Source: CAUZIZ01 sp965218775 (GTDB lineage Bacteria; Acidobacteriota; UBA6911; RPQK01; JAJDTT01). Taken from it: DNA of 64,000 bases. The notes beneath the pieces are model-generated. The model saw only the letters and a list, made by a program, of their open reading frames with translations. It had not been told where the DNA came from and made no database searches. This document shows positions 27,083 through 35,450 of the stretch, piece after piece. Numbering within the stretch: the first letter of the stretch is position 1; each line of letters opens with the position of its first letter. Location: assembly GCA_965218775.1 (NCBI GenBank), contig CBDCLS010000005.1, positions 2,418,001-2,482,000 of the forward strand, written 5' to 3'. A program made the position numbers and the translations under genes.

Positions 27083-27646
27083 GTGACGAGTACAAGCGAT
27101 GTCATCGTTATCTTTGGAGCGGCCGTCTGGCCAGGTGGTTCGCCGAGCAAGGCGATGCGACGTCGTGTAAAGGCGGCTGTGGATACGGCGTCCAAAAGCC
27201 CCGCCCCAGTTCTTGTACCCACCGGCGGACTGGGCAAGTATCCTCCCCCTGAAGCCGAATTGATGCGGGATCTGCTGCTGGAGAGTGGCATTCCGGAGGG
27301 GCGAGTCCTGATAGAGAGAAGCTCGCGCTCGACCCTCGCTTCCGTCATCAATTGCGTGCGGATGATTCAGTATCTGAAGTCTGTCGGGCGTGTTGTCGTG
27401 TGCACGGATACCTATCACCAATACCGCTGTCTTCTGCTGTTCCGTCTGATGGGACTCCGAGCCGAGTCGTCATCGATAGCTAGCGGCCGTGTCTCGGCCG
27501 GGAATCTGCGGTGGCTTTACTTCTGGTCTCGAGAAGCACTAGCGATCCCACTCGACAGCATTTATCTTCTATTTTTTCGCTACCTGGGAGTCCCAGTTGG
27601 AGGGGTACGTGCGAGCAAGGAGAGACCAGACCAGAAGTCGTGGTAG
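27083..27646 (+). CDS. YdcF-family (DUF218) protein with an acquired C-terminal tail
   Basis: The product has 187 residues from a GTG start. The DUF218 core is clear: VIVIFGAAVWPGGSPSKAMR, LVPTGGLGKYPPPEAE, RVLIERSSRSTLASVINC and VVVCTDTYHQYRCLLLFRLM. The family is often membrane-associated and acts in envelope biology. Only a short hydrophobic stretch (PLDSIYLLFFRYLG) is present here. The last ~11 residues (ASKERPDQKSW) are encoded antisense within a remnant of a PQQ-gene start, so the original C-terminus has been replaced. No other function can be read. Confidence 0.8.
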   Translation: MTSTSDVIVIFGAAVWPGGSPSKAMRRRVKAAVDTASKSPAPVLVPTGGLGKYPPPEAELMRDLLLESGIPEGRVLIERSSRSTLASVINCVRMIQYLKSVGRVVVCTDTYHQYRCLLLFRLMGLRAESSSIASGRVSAGNLRWLYFWSREALAIPLDSIYLLFFRYLGVPVGGVRASKERPDQKSW

Positions 27647-27667
27647 ATCTAAACTGATAGCTTTCAT
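27614..27667 (-). pseudogene. fossil 5' end of a PQQ-propeller gene
   Basis: On the minus strand, 27667 down to 27614 encodes MKAISLDLPRLLVWSLLA. The intact PQQ gene at 25084 encodes MKAINLDLPRLLVWVLLV. Eighteen codons match almost completely and then similarity stops. The fragment overlaps the 3' end of the YdcF-like gene on the other strand. Confidence 0.78.
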
Positions 27668-27702
27668 ATCGATTGTTGTCCCGGAGTGTCTCGGGCCTCC
27701 TG
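27614..27702. repeat. direct repeat, right copy
   Basis: Match to 25035-25129, including the leader sequence upstream of the PQQ start (ATTGTTGTC, CGGAGTGTCTC, GGCCTCCTG). It lacks the ten-base duplication at the start codon found in the left copy, so this copy looks like the ancestral state there. Confidence 0.8.
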
Positions 27703-27817
27703 AAGGGTTCCCCTTCTCATCTGGGGATCAGGGATAGCGCAAATCTCTCGCCCCTAGTAGAGCGATTTGCCCAACAGAGCCCTCCCATTTTCGTTGTCTC
27801 AATCGGAGAAGAGCGGA

Positions 27818-29473
27818 ATGTCAACCAGAAAACTCCATGGTTGGGCCGTCTTGCTGGCCCTCTTGGTGGGCGTTGTTATAGGTGGATACCTACAGAACTC
27901 AGGCCTGCGGCCGCTTCCGGGCTTGGCTGTTTCTGCTCAACCGGTGTCGCAGTCTGTCACCGGTATCTCGGTGCAGACCGCTGCTCGACAAGTAGTGCAG
28001 GAAGCCACGCTGTTTGCCTTTGACAACGTTTCGATTCCTTTTCATCGTAACCTGTACCTTTCCATGCACCAGGGTCGGAAGCATCCCCAGAACCCCATTG
28101 TCAGACGCGAAGAGGGTCGGCCGGACGAAGCGCGCGCTCAATACCTGGGCACCGTCTTGCGCCAACAGGGCAAGTTCAGAATGTGGTACGTGGCTGCCGA
28201 CAAGGACAGCTTTCGAGATTTCAGTGACAAGGGGACCATCTCGGGGTGGAGGGTGGCGTACGCGGAGAGCGAGGATGGTATCCAATGGAGAAAACCCAAC
28301 CTGGGTCTGGTCGAATATGCCGGAAATCGCGACAACAACCTGGTCCTGATGGACCCTCCGGAATTGAGTGTCATCGCCGGGCTTTCGATCCTCTATGAAG
28401 CGGAGGACCCGGATCCCTCACGGCGATTCAAGATGATGGCCGCTGCTCCTGCCGAAGGGACAGGGACCACCGCCGTTCCTCTGTACAGCAGTGATGGACT
28501 GCGCTGGCGTCCGGCGAGAGAGACGAAGCTGGTAGAAAAGCGCCGGGGTCGCTGGTTGGCCCATCGGGTGGCGACAGAGAACCTGGCGATACCCGAGTTC
28601 CTCGAACACGCAGGACTCTATAAATGGGGGGGAATGTATCACCTGGCGGGACAGCAGATCAGCCCCTGGGTGTGGCTCTGGGACGGTCAACCTTGTGGCC
28701 GTGTAATGTCTATCTTTCGCTCCCACGATTTCGCCCACTGGTCGGATACGAAGTCCCTGTCGTTCGTACGCTATGGCTACCGCTCGACGGCAACCAACGA
28801 GGGCGAGGAGTCGCATGAGCCGGCCAGCGTCTGGAACCGTGGCAACGTGCTGCTGGGCACCTATGGACAGTTTCATGGCGCTCCCGGATCCCCGGCGCAT
28901 CCCATGGATCTGGGTCTTCTCATCAGCAACGATGGCGTCCATTTTCGGGAGCCGCTTCCCGATTTCGCCTTTCTGCCTCGCGGAGAACCCGCTAGTTGGG
29001 AGGGCGGAGGGCTGCTCCAGGGGCAGGGGTTCGAGAACGTGGGAGCACAGACCTACATCTGGTATGGAGGCTGGGACAATGATGTCACCCGCCCAGATAC
29101 CTATGGTGAGATCGGATTGGCACGCTGGCGAAGGGATGGCTTTGGGTCCTTATCTCCCAAGAATCCTGAGGTCCCGGCGGCACTTGTCACCTGTCCCATC
29201 CAGGCCGATGGATCCGCCAGGATTTGGGTCAACGCCGATGGACTCTCCGAGAGGGCCTGGCTGCGGGTCGAGCTGCTCGATGAAAGAGAGAGACCTCTTT
29301 CAGGCTACTCAGGCGACGACTCTGCGTCGGTCCGTCAATCGGGTCTGAGGGAGTCAGTCTCCTGGAAGAGTAGGCCGATGAGCCAGGACTTCTCCGGGGC
29401 AGTCAAGATCCGGGTCAACTTCGAGGGGAAAAGTGAAGCTATCAAACTTTACGCATTATACGTGGGTAGGTGA
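27818..29473 (+). CDS. exported propeller protein, glycosidase-like
   Basis: The product has 551 residues from the ATG at 27818, preceded by GGAGAAGAG. An N-terminal signal anchor (GWAVLLALLVGVVIGGYL) is followed by a propeller with blades QGKFRMWYVAADKDSF, GWRVAYAESEDGIQWRKPNL, FKMMAAAPAEGTG and GLLISNDGVHFREPLPDFAF. The WRKPNLGLVEYAGNRDNN motif is the same blade as IHWSKPVLGLVEFEGSKANN in the protein at 5777, so the proteins are distant paralogues. The C-terminal ~95 residues form the shared sandwich (LVTCPIQADGSARIWVNADG and following). The substrate is unknown. The gene at 29546 follows after 72 bases in the same direction and is probably co-transcribed. Confidence 0.72.
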   Translation: MSTRKLHGWAVLLALLVGVVIGGYLQNSGLRPLPGLAVSAQPVSQSVTGISVQTAARQVVQEATLFAFDNVSIPFHRNLYLSMHQGRKHPQNPIVRREEGRPDEARAQYLGTVLRQQGKFRMWYVAADKDSFRDFSDKGTISGWRVAYAESEDGIQWRKPNLGLVEYAGNRDNNLVLMDPPELSVIAGLSILYEAEDPDPSRRFKMMAAAPAEGTGTTAVPLYSSDGLRWRPARETKLVEKRRGRWLAHRVATENLAIPEFLEHAGLYKWGGMYHLAGQQISPWVWLWDGQPCGRVMSIFRSHDFAHWSDTKSLSFVRYGYRSTATNEGEESHEPASVWNRGNVLLGTYGQFHGAPGSPAHPMDLGLLISNDGVHFREPLPDFAFLPRGEPASWEGGGLLQGQGFENVGAQTYIWYGGWDNDVTRPDTYGEIGLARWRRDGFGSLSPKNPEVPAALVTCPIQADGSARIWVNADGLSERAWLRVELLDERERPLSGYSGDDSASVRQSGLRESVSWKSRPMSQDFSGAVKIRVNFEGKSEAIKLYALYVGR

Positions 29474-29545
29474 AGGCGGCGGTGTCAGCTACAATGGATC
29501 GGCATTCAGTAATCTCCGAATTCGGAAACTAAAGAGGAGCCGACG

Positions 29546-32056
29546 ATGGTCTCGCGTATCCAAGTGATGGTGGTCCTGATTCTGATCTTTTCTTGCTTCG
29601 ATCAGGAGGCGCAGCCGAGGAGCTCCAGTCCCCCAATCGATCTGAAGCCCTATTTGCTGAGGCAGGAGGGCCAGGATGCGGGCCCGGACGGCTTCCAATT
29701 GGGTTTTGTGGGCACGGCTGGCCATCGGCTCCAGTTTCGGTTCGGCGCTCCGGAAGCCGTAGAACTGGAAGTTTCGTTGGGGTTTCCCGCAGGCGGTGCG
29801 CGAACCCTCAGACGGCTGATGGCACCTGGCCCAAAGGACACCCCGGTCAGCTTCGATCTGGGTCCGCTCCTGGGTAACGGCCCCTATCGGCCCTTGCCCG
29901 CCGAAAGCAGAAAGGGACCCCAACCCAAAACCTGGAGGCCTCTCCCCACCGGTTGGTGGCTCGACACACACGACACGGGTAACTACCTTTTGACTATCAA
30001 AGGAAGACGCGTCAAGGACGGCGAGGTCCTGTTCCTGGTCGACCTGCGCCTTCCGGTCCAGACCTGGATGGGGTTGGACCTGGATCGATTGGCCTATATC
30101 GACGATGACGAGGCCGAGCTGGAGCTCTGGCTCGAGAAGGGCTCGCCAGTCCAGGAGCTACCGGTAGAGGTGGATCTGGTGGAGGCGAAGACCGGTCGCT
30201 CACGATCGTCGCTCCGCCACCGAAGACTCACCAGCAACAAGACCAGGGTTCCCTTAGATCTCAGGGGCCTGGAGGCGGCCACCTACCACGTCCGGGTCCG
30301 GCCGAGGATCGACGGTCGTCTCTGGGATGATGGGGTCCGCCGTGCCCTCTACATTTATCGCAACGGACCCGCTCCGAAACCGGATCCACCCATCGAGATT
30401 CCGGTGGCTCCACAGCTTTTCGTGGACGACTATCTGATCGAGGATCAGATTCATCTGGAGCGAGTCTTCCATCCGGCTCGCAAGCTCAGCAACCAGCCCC
30501 TGTTGCGACCCGACCGTCCCTGGGAGGGTTTTGCCGTCTTTGTCCCTTCGGGTTCGTCCGTCGTTTTCAACGGGGAGGAACGACGCTACGAGCTGGAGTA
30601 CATCAGCCTGAGTTCCAACCGCTTGCTGGCCGTCTCCACCGATGGAGTGCACTGGACCAAGCCCGACCTGGGCCTGGTGGACTTTGAGAGCTCCCGGGCG
30701 AACAACATCCTGGAAAAGATGCCCCCTGGCGGGAGCTTCCTGGAAGAGAGCGGAGAGTTTGGGGGGCTATGGGACTATCGAACCCGGGGGGCGCCCGATC
30801 TTCGGACGGCCACCCTGGAGCACAGACCCAAGGGTCGAGACATGCACTTTCAGTTGGGGGTCTATCTGATGGTCCGGGACGCGCAGGGAATCCGCTACCT
30901 CACCTCCGAGCGTCCTTTCATGGGCCGGCACCTGCAGCTGGAGACCCTGGACAGTCCCACCGACAACCTGGGTCCCCTCTTCTATGACGAACGGACGGGC
31001 GAGCTGGTCATGTACTTCGCCCCCCACCCCCCCGCCCATGGAAGGTTTCTGGTTCGCTACGACAACAAGTGGGCTGTCTCCCGAAACCTGGGGCGAATGA
31101 CGACTCGAGACGGTGTGAACTGGAGCCGGAGCTATATCTGGGCGCCCCCACGCGAGCACCCCAAACACCAGAGCTATGGGATGCAGCGGGTGAAACAGAT
31201 TGGAGATCTCTACATCGCCTTTTTTCCCCTCTACGACTGCGGTACCCAACAGATGGATATCCATCTGTGGGTGAGCCGCAACGGGATCCACTGGGAGGAT
31301 CTGGGGGGAGACGAGGCCTGGATTCCCAATGGATCCGAGGGCAGTCATGACCACGGGATCGTCTACAGTCTTGTTGGCGAGAGGGCCGAGGGTGACCGCA
31401 CCCGAGCCTTCTACCATGGCACCAATACCTTGCACTTCAATGCCTGGATCCGCGACAAGATCCTCGGTGGGCCTGAGGGCGATCGCATCCCCGAATCCCA
31501 GATCTTCGACGACGAGACCTACAATGGCCGGCCCTACCTGTCTCCCCCGGCACCTACTCAGCCCGGCTGGGCTCAAGACGATTGCATCTGGAGCTGGCGG
31601 CGTCCCAGCTGCAGCCGAACTCTGGAGCAGGTGCGGGAAGCCTTCTGGGCGGAGCTGGAAGCCAGCACGGGTCAGACCCGTGCCAACCACATCCAGAAGA
31701 GTCGCGAGTTCCAGATCGTTCCTTTCCAGGTGGAGTTTCGCACCAACGGATTCGCCTCCCGGCGAGCCGGAGAACAGGAGGGGGTTCTCACTACTCATCC
31801 CTTGGTTTTCCAGGGGAGCCAGTTGACAGTCAACGCGGCCGCCGTTGGGGGCCGACTGGCGGTTGAAGTCCTGGACGAAGCGGGACGGCCGGTCCCCGGC
31901 TACAGCGGCGAGGAATGTCTCCTCGAGACCTTCGACAGCACCCAGCAAGAGGTGAGCTGGAAGAGTCACGCGAATCTGGCTGCCATGCGGGGCAAACCAG
32001 TACGTCTGCGTTTCTACCTGCAGCACGCCGATCTATACGGCTTCCAGATTCGCTAA
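29546..32056 (+). CDS. large secreted propeller protein, paralogue of the gene at 5777
   Basis: The product has 836 residues, with the same architecture as the 833-residue protein at 5777. It has a signal peptide (MVSRIQVMVVLILIFSCFDQ), an N-terminal beta region with LRLPVQTWMGLDLDRLAYID, a propeller starting VAPQLFVDDYLIEDQIHLE, and a C-terminal sandwich ending LQHADLYGFQIR. Whole blocks are identical, for example RYDNKWA and YIWAPPREHPKHQSYG. The nucleotide sequence is also similar, which points to a fairly recent duplication. AGAGGAGCC lies before the ATG, and a 12-base palindrome TCCGAATTCGGA (29516-29527) lies upstream. It is presumably exported to act on an extracellular glycan together with the upstream gene. 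Confidence 0.8.
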   Translation: MVSRIQVMVVLILIFSCFDQEAQPRSSSPPIDLKPYLLRQEGQDAGPDGFQLGFVGTAGHRLQFRFGAPEAVELEVSLGFPAGGARTLRRLMAPGPKDTPVSFDLGPLLGNGPYRPLPAESRKGPQPKTWRPLPTGWWLDTHDTGNYLLTIKGRRVKDGEVLFLVDLRLPVQTWMGLDLDRLAYIDDDEAELELWLEKGSPVQELPVEVDLVEAKTGRSRSSLRHRRLTSNKTRVPLDLRGLEAATYHVRVRPRIDGRLWDDGVRRALYIYRNGPAPKPDPPIEIPVAPQLFVDDYLIEDQIHLERVFHPARKLSNQPLLRPDRPWEGFAVFVPSGSSVVFNGEERRYELEYISLSSNRLLAVSTDGVHWTKPDLGLVDFESSRANNILEKMPPGGSFLEESGEFGGLWDYRTRGAPDLRTATLEHRPKGRDMHFQLGVYLMVRDAQGIRYLTSERPFMGRHLQLETLDSPTDNLGPLFYDERTGELVMYFAPHPPAHGRFLVRYDNKWAVSRNLGRMTTRDGVNWSRSYIWAPPREHPKHQSYGMQRVKQIGDLYIAFFPLYDCGTQQMDIHLWVSRNGIHWEDLGGDEAWIPNGSEGSHDHGIVYSLVGERAEGDRTRAFYHGTNTLHFNAWIRDKILGGPEGDRIPESQIFDDETYNGRPYLSPPAPTQPGWAQDDCIWSWRRPSCSRTLEQVREAFWAELEASTGQTRANHIQKSREFQIVPFQVEFRTNGFASRRAGEQEGVLTTHPLVFQGSQLTVNAAAVGGRLAVEVLDEAGRPVPGYSGEECLLETFDSTQQEVSWKSHANLAAMRGKPVRLRFYLQHADLYGFQIR

Positions 32057-32144
32057 GCCCGGGTCTTTTAACTGTGCAGCAAAACAGCGGCTAGTAACGG
32101 AAACCGAGTACTGGTCGTTTGTATTCCGGAATGCGCCGCAAGTT

Positions 32145-32250
32145 GACCGACAGAGCCGCGAACGACTTGACCAGTTGGCAATACGAGCCCAAGTTCCGGC
32201 CGTCGAGGACGACGAAGGCGGGAGCGAGCTGGACAACAGCAGCATCTCGC
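32145..32250 (+). repeat. modular intergenic repeat, copy A
   Basis: Contains the blocks GACAGAGCCGCGAACGACTT, CCCAAGTTCCGGCCGTCGAG and GAGCTGGACAACAGCA. It matches the reverse complement of 54974-55066 and, in its first half, the copies at 47754 and 59937. It lies between the propeller gene and the TonB receptor gene and has no coding potential that I would trust. Confidence 0.75.
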
Positions 32251-32282
32251 AATCCTGAGGAAAGAAGTTCGCGGGAAGTCTG

Positions 32283-35200
32283 ATGATTCTCCTCCTTCTG
32301 ATCCTTGTCGTCACCGTCTCAAGCAGTGAAGGGCCTCTGGCCCAGAGCCAGGTGACAATCCTGGAGGGAGCCGTCCGCGACCTGGATGGCCACGCTCTGG
32401 ACGGGGTCCAAATCAACGCCCGACGGATAGATACCAACGAGATTTTCACCCTCGAGACGGACTCCTCCGGAACCTACAACTGGGACAATCTGCCGGTGGG
32501 AGACTACCAAGTCCTGGCAGCCGGGGACGGTTTCGACTCTCAGCTCAGACACCGGGTTCGGCTCCAGGTGGGGCAGAGGGTCCGTCTCGATTTCCGTCTT
32601 CGAACAACCCTTCCGGGACAGCCTCCAAAGGTGGAAAGCGACCTCTCAAAGCTCTCGGTCGAAAGGGATGATGTGGGCCAGATCATCGATCGACGGCAGC
32701 TGGGGACGTTGCCCTCCAAGGAACGTGACTTCAGGGATTTGATCAGCTTGGCGCCGGGGACCTCTTCACAGGGTGGGAGGAACATTCGGGTGCTGGGGAT
32801 GAGCCGCAGGGACAACCTCACCTATGTGGATGGGACCCTGATCACCAGCGGTGAAGGGTCCAACAGCATCACTCCGGCGTCTGAAGCCATCCGCGAGTTC
32901 GACGTCAAGACCGGTCTCTATTCAGCACAGTACGGCATTCGCTCGGGCGCCCAGATGCTGCTCGTGACCCGCTACGGTGGCAACCAGTTCCATGGCGGCC
33001 TCTTCTGGTTCCATCGCAATGACAATCTGGATGCCCGGAACTTCTTCGAACATCAAAAGGCCGAGTTCAAGAGGAACCAGATGGGAGGGACGCTGGGAGG
33101 CCCGCTCATGCTGCCGGGCCTGGGCTCGGGACGGGACAGGGCCTGGTTCTTCCTCTCTTATCAGCACTACAGCATCCGCGAGACGCTTCCTCTAACGGCC
33201 GTAGTCCCTACGCAGGACCAGCGCAAGGGCCGGTTCAGCGGCACTATCCTGGATCCGCTGAGCGGCGAGCCCTTTAGCGGCGGTCAGATTCCGGCGGGTC
33301 GAATCAATCCGGTGGCGCGGCAGCTGCTGAGTTTCTTTCCCCTTCCCAACACGGCCGGTTCCCTCAACTACACCAGTCCCGATTCCAAAAGGCCTTTGGA
33401 CAATCGCCAGATCATCGCTCGGGTCGATCTGAAGACTTCTCCCGAGAGCAGCTGGTCGGGGCGCTTCATCCGGGATTCCAAGCCCTTTCATCGAGCCTAT
33501 GTCTTCGACGTCTTCTCTACCGAGCTGCCGCTGGGAAGCTTCAGCCAGGCGATTACCAACACCCGGACACTTCCCGGAGGCCTAACCAATTTCTTCGGCC
33601 TACATTGGTTTCGACGACCCTACACGGCTGCAGTTTCTCGTCCCAAACCCGAGGTCCCAGAGCAACTCGGGATATCCCAGCTGTTGGAGACCGAGATAGA
33701 TCGCAGCGGTGTGCCCACGGTCTCGATCCAGGGCTATACGCTTATCGGAGACCACCGACGGGCAGGACCCGCCAACGTTGGGAATTGGCAGGTGAAGGAC
33801 GATCTGGCCTTTCAACGGGGTCGCCACTCCTATCAACTGGGTGTGGAGTACCGACAGGGCTACAACTTCTTCGCGCTGCAAGGAAGATCCAGCTTCGACT
33901 TCTTCGATCGCTATACCGGAGATTCCTTCGCCGACTTCCTGTTGGGCTATCCGGCCAGGACGTCCCTGGGGGGTGAAGAACGTCGGGGAAGCTTTCACCA
34001 GAACAGCATCTACAGCTACTTCCAGGACCGCTGGCGAATCTTGCCGACGCTGACCCTGACACTGGGAATTCGCTACGAGCTGAGGTTCCCGTGGCGGGAC
34101 AAGCGTGGGTTCATGTCGAACTTCGACCCGGTCGAGGGCAATCTTTTCCCTGCCCTTCTGGACCTGGAACTGGGTCCGGGGGAGAGCGGTCGATTCGAGC
34201 CCGGATTTCCATTGATCGAGTGGCGGCCCCGAGATGGACTGCTTCCTCGGCTGGGCTTGGCTCTCCGGCTTGGTGGGTCCTCGGTGCTGCATCTGGGTTA
34301 CGGGATCTATGCCAATGAAACGGATCTCACCATGATTCAGGGGATGGGCAAGAATCCCAGGCCCGGCGCCCAACTGCTGACCTTCAATGCCCCCCTGGAG
34401 AGTCCAGAGCTTTCCCTTTCCCGTCCTTTTCCTGTCGAGCTGGCGGATTCGGCTATTCCCACGCTGGTAGGCAATCAAACCCCGACGCCGCTGACCCGAA
34501 CCCGTTCCTGGGGTCTGTCGCTCCAGCACCGATGGACACAGGAGCTGATCCTGGATATCGGCTACCAGAGCTCGCGGACTGATAATCGTTTGGAGACGGT
34601 ATCCTTCAACGACGCGCTTCCAGGCGTGGGCGACCGTCAGTCCCGCCGGCCCTATCCTGATCTGCAATCGGTGCTGTTTACTGCCGCCCTTGCCGACGCC
34701 TGGTACCACGGGGCTTTTCTCCAGTTGGAAAAACAACCGGGCAAAGGCGGGCTGCACCTGCTGGGATCGCTTTCCTGGTCGAACCTGATTGACACCGGTG
34801 GCGGGGACCAGGGAAACCAGAGCAGCCGATTGCTTCGATCCATCAATATGCCACCGGAGCTGAATCGCGCCAGCGCCGACACCCAGATAAGAAAGCGTTT
34901 CCTGCTGTCGGGCAGCTACGAGCTACCCTTCGGATCAGGAAAGAGGTTCGTTCGAAGCGGATTGGCGGCTCGAGTCCTACAGGGCTGGTCGTTCCAGAGC
35001 ATCTCGACCTTTCAGGACGGACCTGCGTTTACGGTTTTTCTTCCAGGTGATCCGTTGGACACTGGATCCAGCTATTCGCAGTGGCCCGATCGCGTCCGTG
35101 ACGCCAATCTGCCGTCTTCCCAGAGGACACCCCAGCGCTGGTTCGACACCTCGGCCTTCCTGGATCCTGGGGAGACTCGCTACGGAAACGCAGGGCGGAA

Positions 35201-35435
35201 CACGGTGAAGGGCCCGGGACTCATCAATCTCGACATCTCCCTGCGCCGAATTCTCCAGGTCCGAGACCAGAGCACTCTGGAGGTACGGCTGGAGTCCTTC
35301 AATAGCCTCAACCGTGCCAACTTCAGTGTACGGTCCCTAGACGGAATCACTCAGTTTGGGACTCCGGAGTTCGGAGTCCTGGGACGAGCCCTTCCAGGAC
35401 GACAGCTCCAGCTGGGCCTCAAGTACTCGTTCTGA
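32283..35435 (+). CDS. TonB-dependent receptor with carboxypeptidase-regulatory-like domain
   Basis: The product has 1050 residues with a signal peptide (LLLLILVVTVSSSEG). Residues ~27-105 form a carboxypeptidase-regulatory-like fold (ILEGAVRDLDGHALDGVQIN, GTYNWDNLPVGDYQVLAAGD). A plug follows (GRNIRVLGMSRRDNLTYVDG, EFDVKTGLYSAQYGIRSGAQ), then a long outer-membrane barrel ending GLKYSF with a C-terminal phenylalanine. This is the Oar/acidobacterial type of receptor. It would import a bulky substrate, most likely an oligosaccharide or peptide released by the neighbouring secreted proteins. I see no typical TonB box near the N-terminus. The gene stands alone and converges on the DUF1080 gene. 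Confidence 0.88.
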   Translation: MILLLLILVVTVSSSEGPLAQSQVTILEGAVRDLDGHALDGVQINARRIDTNEIFTLETDSSGTYNWDNLPVGDYQVLAAGDGFDSQLRHRVRLQVGQRVRLDFRLRTTLPGQPPKVESDLSKLSVERDDVGQIIDRRQLGTLPSKERDFRDLISLAPGTSSQGGRNIRVLGMSRRDNLTYVDGTLITSGEGSNSITPASEAIREFDVKTGLYSAQYGIRSGAQMLLVTRYGGNQFHGGLFWFHRNDNLDARNFFEHQKAEFKRNQMGGTLGGPLMLPGLGSGRDRAWFFLSYQHYSIRETLPLTAVVPTQDQRKGRFSGTILDPLSGEPFSGGQIPAGRINPVARQLLSFFPLPNTAGSLNYTSPDSKRPLDNRQIIARVDLKTSPESSWSGRFIRDSKPFHRAYVFDVFSTELPLGSFSQAITNTRTLPGGLTNFFGLHWFRRPYTAAVSRPKPEVPEQLGISQLLETEIDRSGVPTVSIQGYTLIGDHRRAGPANVGNWQVKDDLAFQRGRHSYQLGVEYRQGYNFFALQGRSSFDFFDRYTGDSFADFLLGYPARTSLGGEERRGSFHQNSIYSYFQDRWRILPTLTLTLGIRYELRFPWRDKRGFMSNFDPVEGNLFPALLDLELGPGESGRFEPGFPLIEWRPRDGLLPRLGLALRLGGSSVLHLGYGIYANETDLTMIQGMGKNPRPGAQLLTFNAPLESPELSLSRPFPVELADSAIPTLVGNQTPTPLTRTRSWGLSLQHRWTQELILDIGYQSSRTDNRLETVSFNDALPGVGDRQSRRPYPDLQSVLFTAALADAWYHGAFLQLEKQPGKGGLHLLGSLSWSNLIDTGGGDQGNQSSRLLRSINMPPELNRASADTQIRKRFLLSGSYELPFGSGKRFVRSGLAARVLQGWSFQSISTFQDGPAFTVFLPGDPLDTGSSYSQWPDRVRDANLPSSQRTPQRWFDTSAFLDPGETRYGNAGRNTVKGPGLINLDISLRRILQVRDQSTLEVRLESFNSLNRANFSVRSLDGITQFGTPEFGVLGRALPGRQLQLGLKYSF

Positions 35436-35450
35436 CGGCGGTCTCCGCTG

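Noticed and set aside
29516..29527. TCCGAATTCGGA palindrome as an operator for the propeller gene
   Set aside because: A 12-base palindrome contains a restriction-type core and may be chance; no matching site precedes the paralogue at 5777.
30767..32026. A 419-codon antisense frame in the second propeller paralogue
   Set aside because: Same explanation: high-GC sense coding leaves the antisense frame open; no recognisable domain.
33600..34757. Antisense frame in the TonB receptor gene
   Set aside because: No start signal and no family resemblance; the receptor on the other strand is complete.
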